Assembly (NCBI RefSeq): GCF_900104685.1
Contig: NZ_LT629755.1
Span: 310,001 to 374,000 of the forward strand
Length of the DNA: 64,000 bases
DNA from: Agromyces flavus
GTDB taxonomy: Bacteria > Actinomycetota > Actinomycetes > Actinomycetales > Microbacteriaceae
Reading direction: 5' to 3'
The position numbers and the translations under genes were made by a program. The notes beneath the pieces are model-generated. The model searched no databases, was not told the DNA's origin, and was given only the letters and a program-made list of their open reading frames with translations. Below are positions 15,978 through 24,351 of this stretch, one piece after another; within the stretch, counting starts at the first letter, position 1; each line of letters opens with the position of its first letter.

Positions 15978-16546
15978 CGCACGCTCAGGTGACTTGGCCG
16001 CGCCAGGCGGGTCCGCTCGTGCTCCGGCCGCCGACGCGGGAGGACCTCGACCGGGTCCTGGCCTGGCGGAACCGACCGGAGGTGACGCGATGGCTGCTGC
16101 ACACCACCGTCGAGCCCGACGCCTTCCGCCGGCGATGGCTCAGCGCCGTCGAGGACCCGCGCGACCATTCGGTCGTGGCCGAGCTCGACGGCGAGATCGT
16201 CGGGACGGGATCGCTCGAGGTGATCGACGGCATCGGCCAGTTCGACGGTGACGACTGGCGCGACGCAGAGGGGCTCATCGGCTACCTCGTCGCGCCCGAT
16301 CACGCCGGCCGGGGCTACGCCACCCACATCCTCGCGGGCTTGCTCGAGATCGCGTTCGCAGAGGTGGGCCTGCGCCGGATCACCGGAGCCTGCTTCGCCG
16401 ACAACGTCGCGTCGTGGCGCGTCATGGAGAAGGCGGGCATGCGGCGCGAGCAGCACGGCGTGCGCGACTCCTGGCACGCCGAGCACGGCTGGATCGACGG
16501 GTACACGTACGCGATCCTCGCGGAGGAATGGAACCCGGTCGGCTGA
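15974..16546 (+). CDS. GNAT acetyltransferase (RimJ/RimL-like)
   Basis: 190 residues with the GNAT fold: LVLRPPTREDLDRVLAWRN at the start, a beta strand GEIVGTGSLEVI, the acetyl-CoA pyrophosphate loop IGYLVAPDHAGRGYATHIL and the C-terminal RITGACFADNVASWRVMEKAGMRR. This pattern matches acetyltransferases that modify ribosomal protein N-termini or small molecules. It starts within the stop codon of the YbaK gene (ATGA), so the pair is co-translated. Acceptor unknown. Confidence 0.9.
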   Translation: MTHAQVTWPRQAGPLVLRPPTREDLDRVLAWRNRPEVTRWLLHTTVEPDAFRRRWLSAVEDPRDHSVVAELDGEIVGTGSLEVIDGIGQFDGDDWRDAEGLIGYLVAPDHAGRGYATHILAGLLEIAFAEVGLRRITGACFADNVASWRVMEKAGMRREQHGVRDSWHAEHGWIDGYTYAILAEEWNPVG

Positions 16547-16551
16547 GCCGC

Positions 16552-17712
16552 TCAGGCGTCGCGGCGCGCGCCCTGCGCGGCGTGCACCGTGAAGATCGCC
16601 GGCTCGCGGTAGCCGCGTTCGGCGAAGGCCGCCTCGATGCGGCGTCGCACCTCGGGCACGCGCTCGTCGCCGACGAGCGCGATCGCCGCGCCGCCGAATC
16701 CGCCGCCCGTCATGCGCGCCCCGATGGCGCCGCCCGCCTGCGCGGTCTCGACGGCGAGGTCGAGCTCGGGCACCGAGATCTCGAAGTCGTCGCGCATCGA
16801 CACGTGCGAGGCGTCGAGCAGCGCACCGATCGCGCCGGGGCCCTGTTCGCGGAGCGTTCGCACGGTGTCGAGCACGCGCTGGTCCTCGGTCACGACGTGG
16901 CGCACCCGCCGGAACGTCTCGTCGTCGAGCAGCTCGCGCGCGCGGTCGAGGTCGTCCACTCGCACCTCGCGCAGCGACTCGACGCCGAGGACTCGGGCGC
17001 CCGCCTCGCACGAGGCGCGACGTGCCGCGTACCCGCCGGTGGCGTGCGTATGGCTCACGCACGTGTCGATGACGAGCAGCGAGAGGCCCGCCTCGGCGAA
17101 GCCGAGCGGAATCACGTCGGCGTCGAGGCTTCGGCAGTCGAGGAACACGCCCGAGTCGGTCTCGCCGAGCAGCGACGCGGATTGGTCCATGATGCCCGTC
17201 GGGGCGCCGACCACCCGGTTCTCGGCGAGCCGGCCCACCTTGGCGAGCGTCGGCCGATCGAGCCCGAGGCCCCAGTGCTCGTCGAGGGCCAGCGCGACGG
17301 CGCACTCGATGGCGGCCGACGACGAGAGGCCGGCGCCCACCGGCACGTCGGAGTCGATGTGCAGGTCGACCCCGCGAACGTGCTCGAGGTCGGCGCCGAA
17401 CTCCGCGAGCGCCCAGACCACCCCGAGCGGGTAGGCGGCCCATCCGCTCACGGTGTCGGGAGTCAGCGTGTCGAGGTGCGCCTCGACCGTCTCGGGCGAG
17501 AACGTCGAGGCGACCCGCACGAGCCGGTCGTCGCGGTCGCCGAGGGCCACGGTCGTGCGGCGATCGATCGCGAAGGGGAACACAAAGCCGTCGTTGTAGT
17601 CCGTGTGCTCGCCGATGAGGTTCACGCGGCCGGGCGCCGACCAGACGCCCGCGGGCCGGCGGCCGTACTGCTCGGCGAATCCGTGCTCGGCGGATGCCAC
17701 GTGGTCGGTCAC
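16552..17712 (-). CDS. galK: Galactokinase
   Basis: GHMP kinase of 386 residues that phosphorylates galactose at C1 in the Leloir pathway. The signature is complete: WSAPGRVNLIGEHTDYNDGFV near residue 25, the ATP loop VPVGAGLSSSAAIE, GAPTGIMDQSASLLG with the catalytic aspartate, and ARMTGGGFGGAAIAL near the C-terminus. The GTG start overlaps the galT stop (GTGA), so galT and galK are translationally coupled. No UDP-galactose 4-epimerase gene is seen in the window. Confidence 0.96.
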   Translation of the reverse strand: MTDHVASAEHGFAEQYGRRPAGVWSAPGRVNLIGEHTDYNDGFVFPFAIDRRTTVALGDRDDRLVRVASTFSPETVEAHLDTLTPDTVSGWAAYPLGVVWALAEFGADLEHVRGVDLHIDSDVPVGAGLSSSAAIECAVALALDEHWGLGLDRPTLAKVGRLAENRVVGAPTGIMDQSASLLGETDSGVFLDCRSLDADVIPLGFAEAGLSLLVIDTCVSHTHATGGYAARRASCEAGARVLGVESLREVRVDDLDRARELLDDETFRRVRHVVTEDQRVLDTVRTLREQGPGAIGALLDASHVSMRDDFEISVPELDLAVETAQAGGAIGARMTGGGFGGAAIALVGDERVPEVRRRIEAAFAERGYREPAIFTVHAAQGARRDA

Positions 17713-18869
17713 AGCTCGACTCCTTCGATCGCGTCGCGCAATGCCGCGGCCTGCGCCTCCGGGGGCACGTCCCCGATCCACGCGCCCATGGCGGCCTCGG
17801 AGCCGGCGAGGTACTTGAGCCGCTCGGCGCCGCGGCGCGGACTCGTCAGCTGCATCGTCAGGCGCACCTCGTCGCGCCGCTCGTGCACGGGCGCCTGATG
17901 CCACGCGGCGATGTACGGCGTCGGGGTGTCGTAGAGGCGGTCGACGCCGCGCAGCAGGCGCAGGTACACCCGGGCGAGCTCGGCGCGCTCGGCCTCGTCG
18001 GTCGCCGCCAGGTCGGGCACGTGCCGATGCGGCACGAGGTGCACCTCGATCGGCCAGCGGGCGGCGAACGGAACGTACGCGGTCCAGTGCTCGCCCGTGA
18101 TGAGCACGCGCTCGCCCGCGCGCTCGCGCTCGAGGACGTCGGCCTGCAGCGACGGCCCGTACGCATCGATCGCGTCGAGCAGCCGCTCGGTGCGCGGCGT
18201 GACGTAGGGGTACGCGTAGATCTGGCCGTGCGGGTGGGGGAGCGTCACCCCGATGTCGCGACCGCGGTTCTCGAACGGGAAGACCTGCTGCACGCCGGGG
18301 AGCGCCGACAGCGCTGCGGTGCGGTGGGCCCACGCCTCGATCACGGTGCGCGCTCGCGAGACGGTCTGCGTGCCGAACGAACCCTCGTGCTCGGGGCTGA
18401 AGCACACGACCTCGCAACGCCCGTGCGACGTGAGCCGGCGCTCGATGCCGAGGTCGCGCACCGCGGTCAGCGCCGCGGCGGCGGCGGATGCGGCATCCGC
18501 CCCCTCGCCCCATTCGGGCAGCTCTGGGCCGAACGACGGCGAGCGGTTCTCGAAGACCGCGACGTCGTACAGGCTCGGGATCTCGGACGGGTTGGTCTCG
18601 GTCTGCGGCGCGAGCGGGTCGGCGTCGGCCGGTGGGAGGAACACGCGGTTCTGCCGGGCGGCGGCGATCGAGATCCAGTCGCCGGTCAGCGGGTCCTGGC
18701 GCATCTCGGCGGTGCCGGGTCGGGCGTCGAGCGTGCGCGCGTCGATGGCCCGCTCGGCCGGGAGAACACTGTCGGCGTCGTCGTAGTAGATGAGCTCGCG
18801 GCCGTCGGCGAGCGTCGACTTCCGCACGGCGATGCGCGGGTCGAGGAGGCCGGCTTCGGTCTGGTGCAC
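17709..18869 (-). CDS. galT: Galactose-1-phosphate uridylyltransferase
   Basis: Enzyme of 386 residues exchanging UMP between UDP-glucose and galactose-1-phosphate. Recognisable segments: DPLTGDWISIAAARQNR, FENRSPSFGPELP, the active-site-region motif VTLPHPHGQIYAYP (HPH with uridylylated histidine), and VHLVPHRHVPDL. The only in-frame start near the N-terminus is GTG 18869. A minus-strand promoter (-35 TTGTTT at 18899-18904, 17-bp spacer, -10 TACCGT at 18876-18881) would begin the mRNA at the GTG. It is divergent from the deoR-galM pair. Confidence 0.95.
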   Translation of the reverse strand: MHQTEAGLLDPRIAVRKSTLADGRELIYYDDADSVLPAERAIDARTLDARPGTAEMRQDPLTGDWISIAAARQNRVFLPPADADPLAPQTETNPSEIPSLYDVAVFENRSPSFGPELPEWGEGADAASAAAAALTAVRDLGIERRLTSHGRCEVVCFSPEHEGSFGTQTVSRARTVIEAWAHRTAALSALPGVQQVFPFENRGRDIGVTLPHPHGQIYAYPYVTPRTERLLDAIDAYGPSLQADVLERERAGERVLITGEHWTAYVPFAARWPIEVHLVPHRHVPDLAATDEAERAELARVYLRLLRGVDRLYDTPTPYIAAWHQAPVHERRDEVRLTMQLTSPRRGAERLKYLAGSEAAMGAWIGDVPPEAQAAALRDAIEGVEL

Positions 18870-18875
18870 GCGGAC

Positions 18876-18951
18876 ACGGTACGCCGTTTTCGTTTGCGAA
18901 ACAAGTGCGTTTCGTATTGCAAAGTTTGTTTGCGCATCCGACAATAGCGAC
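18876..18951. promoter_or_regulatory. Divergent gal promoters and DeoR-type operator region
   Basis: This 76-bp AT-rich gap holds two back-to-back promoters. Rightward: TTGCAA (18917-18922), 18-bp spacer, ACAATA (18941-18946), 5 nt before the deoR ATG. Leftward: TTGTTT/TACCGT for galT. Overlapping both are TTTCG/CGAAA repeats, including the palindrome TTTCGTTTGCGAAA, and further TTTG/CAAA motifs, as expected for a DeoR-family operator. Both transcripts would be leaderless. Confidence 0.65.
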
Positions 18952-19776
18952 ATGGACCCCGACCTGACGGCGGCACGGCGCCGCTCGCTCGCCGCCGACC
19001 TCGTGAGCGAGCGCGGGTTCGTTCGCGTCGCCGAGCTCAGCGAATCGTTCGGCGTGACGCCCGTCACGGCACGGGCCGACCTCGACGCGCTCGAGCGTGC
19101 CGGGCTCGTGCGTCGCGTGCACGGTGGCGCGGTCCCCGCCGGGTCCGCCCCCGCGGCCGAGGCGCGACCCGAGCGCGAGCCCAGCTTCGAGGAGGCGCTC
19201 GCCGCCTCCGTCGTGCCGAAGCAGCGCATCGGCGAGCATGCCGCATCCCTCGTGCGCAGCGGGCAGAGCGTCATCCTCGATGTCGGCACGACCACCCTGC
19301 AGGTTGCGCGCGCCCTGCGCGCCCGCGCCGACCTCGATGACGTCACCATCCTCACCAACGGGCTCTCCATCGCGCTCGAGCTCGAGTCCGAGATCCCGCG
19401 GTTCACCGTGATCGTGACGGGTGGCACGCTGCGGCCCCGGCAGCACTCGCTCGTGCACCCGCTCGCCGGGTCGATCCTCGACGACGTGCATGTCGATTTC
19501 GCGTTCATCGGCTGCAACGGCGTCGATCCCAAGCTCGGCGTGACCAACGCGAACCTGCCCGAGGCGGCCGTGAAGGCGCACATGCTGCGACGCGCGGCCC
19601 GCGCCGTGATCGTCGCCGACGCATCCAAGCTCGGCGAGGCGCACCTCGGTCGCATCGGGCCCGTCGACGCGTTCGACGCACTGGTGACGGATGCCGCGGC
19701 GCCGGCCGTGCTCGTCGGCGAGCTGCGCGACGCCGGGCTCGAGGTGCTCGTCGCCCACGAGCCCGAGCGGCCCTAA
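18952..19776 (+). CDS. DeoR-family transcriptional regulator of galactose genes
   Basis: 274 residues. The N-terminal winged helix-turn-helix reads RRSLAADLVSERGFVRVAEL and GVTPVTARADLDALERAGL, then the family signature RRVHGGAVPAG. The C-terminal sugar-phosphate isomerase-like sensor domain includes LDVGTTTLQVARAL, FIGCNGVDPKLGVT and VADASKLGEAHLG. By position between galTK and galM it should be the local repressor relieved by a galactose-derived phosphate. ATG 18952 is chosen because the HTH begins soon after it and a promoter ends 5 nt before it. Confidence 0.92.
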   Translation: MDPDLTAARRRSLAADLVSERGFVRVAELSESFGVTPVTARADLDALERAGLVRRVHGGAVPAGSAPAAEARPEREPSFEEALAASVVPKQRIGEHAASLVRSGQSVILDVGTTTLQVARALRARADLDDVTILTNGLSIALELESEIPRFTVIVTGGTLRPRQHSLVHPLAGSILDDVHVDFAFIGCNGVDPKLGVTNANLPEAAVKAHMLRRAARAVIVADASKLGEAHLGRIGPVDAFDALVTDAAAPAVLVGELRDAGLEVLVAHEPERP

Positions 19777-19786
19777 GGTGGTCTCC

Positions 19787-20713
19787 ATGACGCACCCCAC
19801 GGGCGACCAGTTCGTGCTCGAGACGTCCACCTCCACCGGAGACGTGCGAGCCGCCATCACCGCCGTCGCCGCCGGACTCCGCACGCTCTCGATCAACGAC
19901 ATCGACCTCGTTCCCGCCTACGGCGAGGACGAGACGCCGCCCTCGGGCTCGGGCATCGTGCTGGTGCCGTGGCCCAACCGCATCCGCGACGGCAAGTGGA
20001 GCCACGACGGCCGCGAGTACCAGCTCGCGATCACCGAGCCGGCGCGCGCCAACGCCATCCACGGGCTCCTCCGATACGCCGAGTACACCCCCGTCGAGCA
20101 GGACCGCGACTCGGTCACCCTCGCCGCGACCATCTACCCGCAGATGGGGTATCCGTTCACCGTGCGCACCGCGGTGCGCTACGAGCTCGTCGCCGACGGA
20201 TTGAAGGTCACCCACTTCCTCGAGAACCTCGGCGGAGAGCCCGCGCCCGTCGCGGTGGGCACGCACCCGTTCCTGAAGATCGGCGACGTCCCCACCGAGG
20301 AGCTCGTGCTGCGTCTCGACGCCGCGAGCCACATCGAGGTCGACGACCGCCTCCTGCCGACCGGCGAGGTGCCGGTCGATGACACCGAGTGGGACTTCCG
20401 CGAGGGGCGTCGCGTCGGCGACGTGCAGCTCGACGACGCGTTCGGCGGGCTCGCCGCCGTCGACGGCACCGTGGAGCACACGCTCGTCGCGCCTGACGGC
20501 CGTACCGTGTCGGTGTGGGCCGACGACGAGTTCGCCTACGTCCAGGTGTTCACGACCGAGTCCTACCCGGGGGAGAGCAAGGCCATCGCGGTCGAGCCCA
20601 TGACCGCGCCCGCCGACGCGTTCAACTCGGGCCGTGGGCTCCGGTGGCTCGATCCGGGCGAGCAGTGGGAGCTCAGCTGGGGCATCCGCTTCGCCGGCTT
20701 CACCGCCGAGTGA
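19787..20713 (+). CDS. galM: Aldose 1-epimerase (galactose mutarotase-like)
   Basis: 308 residues of the aldose-1-epimerase fold, interconverting alpha and beta anomers before galactokinase. Family features: GSGIVLVPWPNRIRDG with the conserved NRI/RDG, NAIHGLLRY with a catalytic-region histidine, and AVGTHPFLKIG with the second histidine; KAIAVEPMTAPADAFN contains the C-terminal glutamate. It follows deoR by 10 bp. The deoR stop codon itself forms TAAGGT (19774-19779), 7 nt before the ATG, so galM may also have a leaderless promoter of its own. Confidence 0.92.
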   Translation: MTHPTGDQFVLETSTSTGDVRAAITAVAAGLRTLSINDIDLVPAYGEDETPPSGSGIVLVPWPNRIRDGKWSHDGREYQLAITEPARANAIHGLLRYAEYTPVEQDRDSVTLAATIYPQMGYPFTVRTAVRYELVADGLKVTHFLENLGGEPAPVAVGTHPFLKIGDVPTEELVLRLDAASHIEVDDRLLPTGEVPVDDTEWDFREGRRVGDVQLDDAFGGLAAVDGTVEHTLVAPDGRTVSVWADDEFAYVQVFTTESYPGESKAIAVEPMTAPADAFNSGRGLRWLDPGEQWELSWGIRFAGFTAE

Positions 20714-20722
20714 CGCTCAGCC

Positions 20723-21901
20723 TCAGCCGACGCAGCTGCCCGAGTCGACGCGCTCGCTGAGCGAGGGCGCCTCGTCGGCGAGGGGCTCGAGCGTGCCGAC
20801 CGGCACGGCGAAGCCCACGTTGTCGACCGTCTGCGACTTCGCGAACACCACGCCGCCGACGAGCCCCTCGCCCGTGAGCACGGGCCCGCCCGAGTTGCCG
20901 TGGTCGACGTCGGCCGCGAGCGTGACGACGTCGCGCGACGAGTCGTCGCCGTCGATCGAGATGGTGATCGGCCCGGTCGCCATGACGCGGGCGGGCCGAA
21001 GCTCGAGCGGGCCGCCGAACGGATAGCCCGCCACCGCGACGTCGGCATCGGCCGCAGGCGCGTCGGCGAGCCCGAGCGGCTGGACGCCCAACCCGTCGAC
21101 CGCGATCACCGCGAGGTCCTTCTCGGCGTCGAACGCGACGACGCGACCGGCGACCGGGCCGCGTCCGGGCGCCTCGACGATGGGCTCGTCGACCCCGGCG
21201 ACGACGTGCGCGTTGGTCACGACCCGATCCTCGGCCACCACGAAGCCCGAGCCCGTCAGGTTTCCGCCGCACTCGTAGGCCAGGCCGGTGACCCGCACGA
21301 CGGATGCCGCTGCGGCGGACAGTTCGGGATCGTCGACGCCGCCCGTCGGCAGGTCGGGTGCGACGGTCGGCCCGTCGAGCACGCCGACGAGCCAGGGGAT
21401 CGCCTCGCCGACCGCCGCGGTGCGCAACTCGGCCATGAGGGTGCGCGCGGGCGGCGGGGTGACCTGTTCGATGCCGCGGACGACCCACGAGTTCGCGACC
21501 GCGGGCGACACGACCGGCACGCCCATCGTGGACACGCCCGCACCGACGAGCGCGATGACGAACGCCGCCACCATGGTGTTCACGATCGCGCCGAGGATCC
21601 GGTCGACGATCCCGAGCTTCACGGCGTCGGCGCCGCGCCGCAATGCGCGTCCGATCGAGGTGCCGAGGGCGACGCCCGCCACGAGCAGGAGCACGGCGAC
21701 GGCGATCGCGACCGGGGCCCGCCACTCCGGCGCGGCGATGAACGACACCACCCAGGGCATGGCGAGATACGCGGCGATGCCGCCCGCGATGAGCCCGAGC
21801 AGCCCGCCGAGGCTGCGCAGGAGTCCCGCACGCCATCCGTGCACGAGCGCGCCGACGAGGACGAGCACGAGCAGGATGTCGAGGATGAGGCTCCAGGGCA
21901 T
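20723..21901 (-). CDS. marP: MarP-like membrane serine protease (CvpA plus trypsin domains)
   Basis: 392 residues. Four transmembrane helices in the first ~125 residues form a colicin V production (CvpA)-type domain, then an extracytoplasmic trypsin-like protease: TGSGFVVAEDRVVTNAHVV (catalytic His), FDAEKDLAVI (Asp) and DHGNSGGPVLTGEG (Ser). Cysteines in AYECGGN and SGSCVG could form the redox disulfide known in mycobacterial MarP, which protects against acid stress. The ATG 21901 precedes the first helix directly. It converges with galM. Confidence 0.85.
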   Translation of the reverse strand: MPWSLILDILLVLVLVGALVHGWRAGLLRSLGGLLGLIAGGIAAYLAMPWVVSFIAAPEWRAPVAIAVAVLLLVAGVALGTSIGRALRRGADAVKLGIVDRILGAIVNTMVAAFVIALVGAGVSTMGVPVVSPAVANSWVVRGIEQVTPPPARTLMAELRTAAVGEAIPWLVGVLDGPTVAPDLPTGGVDDPELSAAAASVVRVTGLAYECGGNLTGSGFVVAEDRVVTNAHVVAGVDEPIVEAPGRGPVAGRVVAFDAEKDLAVIAVDGLGVQPLGLADAPAADADVAVAGYPFGGPLELRPARVMATGPITISIDGDDSSRDVVTLAADVDHGNSGGPVLTGEGLVGGVVFAKSQTVDNVGFAVPVGTLEPLADEAPSLSERVDSGSCVG

Positions 21902-22047
21902 CGCGACGCTCCGATCTGCTGTGCCCTCCAGCCTCGCGCACACGGCTCGGAGCACGCTGTGGGCGCGAGACCCGGGGGTTTTCCCCCGCGCGGACCCGGG
22001 AGCCGGTCCCACCGACCGCTCAGGCGCGTTCCCGTAGCGTCGAACGC

Positions 22048-22749
22048 ATGACGACGACGATCGCGATCCCGACCGCCACCGCCGCCGCCGAATCCGACCT
22101 CACCGGCCTCGCCGCGTGGGCCGTGGACGTCATGGAGACGCTCGGCGCTCCGGGCGCCGGCCTGGCGATTGCGCTCGAGAACCTGTTCCCGCCACTGCCG
22201 AGCGAGGTGATCCTGCCCCTCGCGGGCTTCACCGCCAGCCAGGGATCCTTCACGCTCGCGGAGGTGCTCTTCTGGACGACGCTCGGCTCCGTCGTCGGCG
22301 CGCTCGCGCTGTACGCCGTCGGCGCCATGCTCGGCCGCGAGCGCACGCGCGCGGTGGCGAAGGCCATGCCGCTCGTCGACGTCGCCGACGTCGACCGCAC
22401 GGAGGCGTGGTTCCGCCGTCACGGCCGCGCTGCGGTGTTCTTCGGGCGGATGATTCCGCTCTTCCGGTCCCTCATCTCGGTGCCGGCCGGCGTCACGCGC
22501 ATGCGCCTCACGCTGTTCCTCCTCCTGACGACCGTCGGCAGCGCCATCTGGAACACCGCGTTCGTCCTGGCGGGCTTCGCGCTCGGCGAGAGCTGGCACC
22601 TCGTCGAGCCGTGGGCCGACGCGTTCCAGCTCGTCGTCATCGTCGCCGCGGTGCTCGCCGTCGGGGCGTTCGTAGTCAGGCGCGTGGTCCGCATGCGCGA
22701 GCACCGTCGTCGCGTCGGCCGCGGCGAGGCGACCGAGGGCGGCCTCTAG
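22048..22749 (+). CDS. DedA/VTT-family membrane protein
   Basis: 233 residues with about five hydrophobic regions. DedA features are plain: IALENLFPPLPSEVILPLAG, GSVVGALALYAVGAMLGRE, FFGRMIPLFRSLISVPAGVTRM and GSAIWNTAFVLAGFALG, which form the re-entrant loops of this family, linked to phospholipid flipping and membrane homeostasis. The tail is cytoplasmic and basic. TAGCGT (22035-22040) lies 7 nt before the ATG, so the mRNA is probably leaderless. Confidence 0.92.
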   Translation: MTTTIAIPTATAAAESDLTGLAAWAVDVMETLGAPGAGLAIALENLFPPLPSEVILPLAGFTASQGSFTLAEVLFWTTLGSVVGALALYAVGAMLGRERTRAVAKAMPLVDVADVDRTEAWFRRHGRAAVFFGRMIPLFRSLISVPAGVTRMRLTLFLLLTTVGSAIWNTAFVLAGFALGESWHLVEPWADAFQLVVIVAAVLAVGAFVVRRVVRMREHRRRVGRGEATEGGL

Positions 22750-22842
22750 GCCGCAGGTCCCGAGGTCGGGGGCGTCACGGTACTACCGTGGACGGGTGAG
22801 CGAGGCGGCTCCAATCAGTCGCGCACGCATCGGCGCCCATCG

Positions 22843-24192
22843 GTGCCGATGCGTCGGAGCATCGTGATCCCCGCCACCGAGTTCGTCCGCAGTGGTGACG
22901 CCGATATCGCCTACAAGGTGATCGGCGAGGGACCGCGCGACCTCGTCCTGGCCTTCCCCCTCGTCTCGAACGTCGACGTGTTCCTAGAACTCACCGAGAA
23001 CGCCGAGTTCGTCGAACGGCTCACCCACCTCGGCAGGGTGATCCTCTTCGACAAGCGCGGTACGGGGATGTCCGACCGGAGCACCGAGCGGGTGACGGTC
23101 GAGCAGCACAGCGACGACCTCATCGCGGTACTCGACGCGGCCGAGAGCACGCGGGCCGTCCTGCTCGGCTGGTTCGACGGCGGGGCCACGTGCCTCGTGA
23201 CTGCTGCCCGCCATCCGGGCCGCGTCGAGTCCGTGGTGGCGAATGAGGTGCTCGCGGCGGGCCGTCCGGTCGAAGGCTTCCCATGGGGATTCACGTCTCG
23301 CCTGGGTGAAGCGGCCATGCGGAAGTTCATCACGCTGGGCTGGGGCCAGACGGTCGCGTCGCGACTGATGGCGCCGGAATGGGCGAGTGATCCTCGGCTG
23401 ATCGAATGGGTGGCGAGGTACGAGCGTCTCTCAGTGCCGCCGAGCGGGGCTGTTCGGGTGTTCGAAGACGCGCTCGACCTCGACATCCGCGCGTACCTCC
23501 CGCACGTCGACGTGCCCGTGCTGGTCATCCACAACGTCGGTCTGCCGGGTGCGCCCAGCGAGCCCTTCGAGTGGCTGGCGGACGAGCTGCCCCGCGGACG
23601 CCTACGGCTTGCCAGAACCCCAGCGTCCGTTCCGTTCATGATCCCCTCCGACGACGCCGTGGATGACATCGAGGAGTTCCTCGTCGGCACGCGCAGCGGC
23701 GGCCGGCGCGAGCTCGCGAGCATCGTGTTCACCGACGTGGTCGGCTCGACCACGACACTCGCCCGGGAGGGCGACCTGAAGTGGCGCAACCAGCTCTCGT
23801 CGCATCGCGAGTCGCTTCGCAGGTCGCTCGCCCGGTACGGCGGACGCGAGGTGAACACCGCAGGCGACGGGTTCGTCGCGTGCTTCCCGCTGCCCTCGTC
23901 GGGGCTCCGCTTCGCCGGCGAGGCGGTGAGGGATGCGGCGGGGATCGGCCTCGGGCTGCGCGCCGGGATGCACTGCGGAGAGGTGCTGGTCGACGGGGCG
24001 GATCTCATCGGCATCGCCGTGCACGTCGCGGCACGCGTGGCATCGCACGCAGGCGCCGGCGAGGTGTTCGTCACCGACACCGTCCGGGTCCTCGTCGACG
24101 GATCGGGCCTGCGATTCGAATCGGTCGGATCGCACCGGCTGAAGGGCGTCCCCGGAGCATGGCACCTCTTCCGAATGGCGGCCCAGACCTGA
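22843..24192 (+). CDS. Class III nucleotidyl cyclase fused to a degenerate alpha/beta hydrolase
   Basis: 449 residues. Residues 1-280 resemble an alpha/beta hydrolase (LTHLGRVILFDKRGTGMSD), but the nucleophile elbow reads GWFDGG with Phe where Ser is expected, and the late DH motif is missing, so this half is probably a non-catalytic sensor. Residues 285-445 form a class III cyclase: IVFTDVVGSTTTL and REVNTAGDGFVACF carry the metal aspartates, and GIAVHVAARVASHAG the transition-state region. It likely makes cAMP. Starts at GTG 22843 or ATG 22849 cannot be separated; neither has a ribosome site. Confidence 0.83.
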   Translation: MPMRRSIVIPATEFVRSGDADIAYKVIGEGPRDLVLAFPLVSNVDVFLELTENAEFVERLTHLGRVILFDKRGTGMSDRSTERVTVEQHSDDLIAVLDAAESTRAVLLGWFDGGATCLVTAARHPGRVESVVANEVLAAGRPVEGFPWGFTSRLGEAAMRKFITLGWGQTVASRLMAPEWASDPRLIEWVARYERLSVPPSGAVRVFEDALDLDIRAYLPHVDVPVLVIHNVGLPGAPSEPFEWLADELPRGRLRLARTPASVPFMIPSDDAVDDIEEFLVGTRSGGRRELASIVFTDVVGSTTTLAREGDLKWRNQLSSHRESLRRSLARYGGREVNTAGDGFVACFPLPSSGLRFAGEAVRDAAGIGLGLRAGMHCGEVLVDGADLIGIAVHVAARVASHAGAGEVFVTDTVRVLVDGSGLRFESVGSHRLKGVPGAWHLFRMAAQT

Positions 24193-24351
24193 GGGATGTC
24201 GGTGGGCACCAACTCGAGCACACTCCGACTCGCGGGGAGTTGTGGACGGCCTCGCATCACGCCGCCCCTGCGCACGTCGTCCACTAGGGTCGAGCGTGGC
24301 CGCGCCGGGCGCGCCGCCATCCCGAACACCCGCGACGACGAGGAGTGACGC

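Noticed and set aside
16552..19902. A single 1116-residue open frame on the minus strand spanning galK and beyond
   Set aside because: Only the 16552-17712 part reads as a protein (galactokinase). The rest is arginine-rich shadow sequence antisense to deoR or out of frame with galT.
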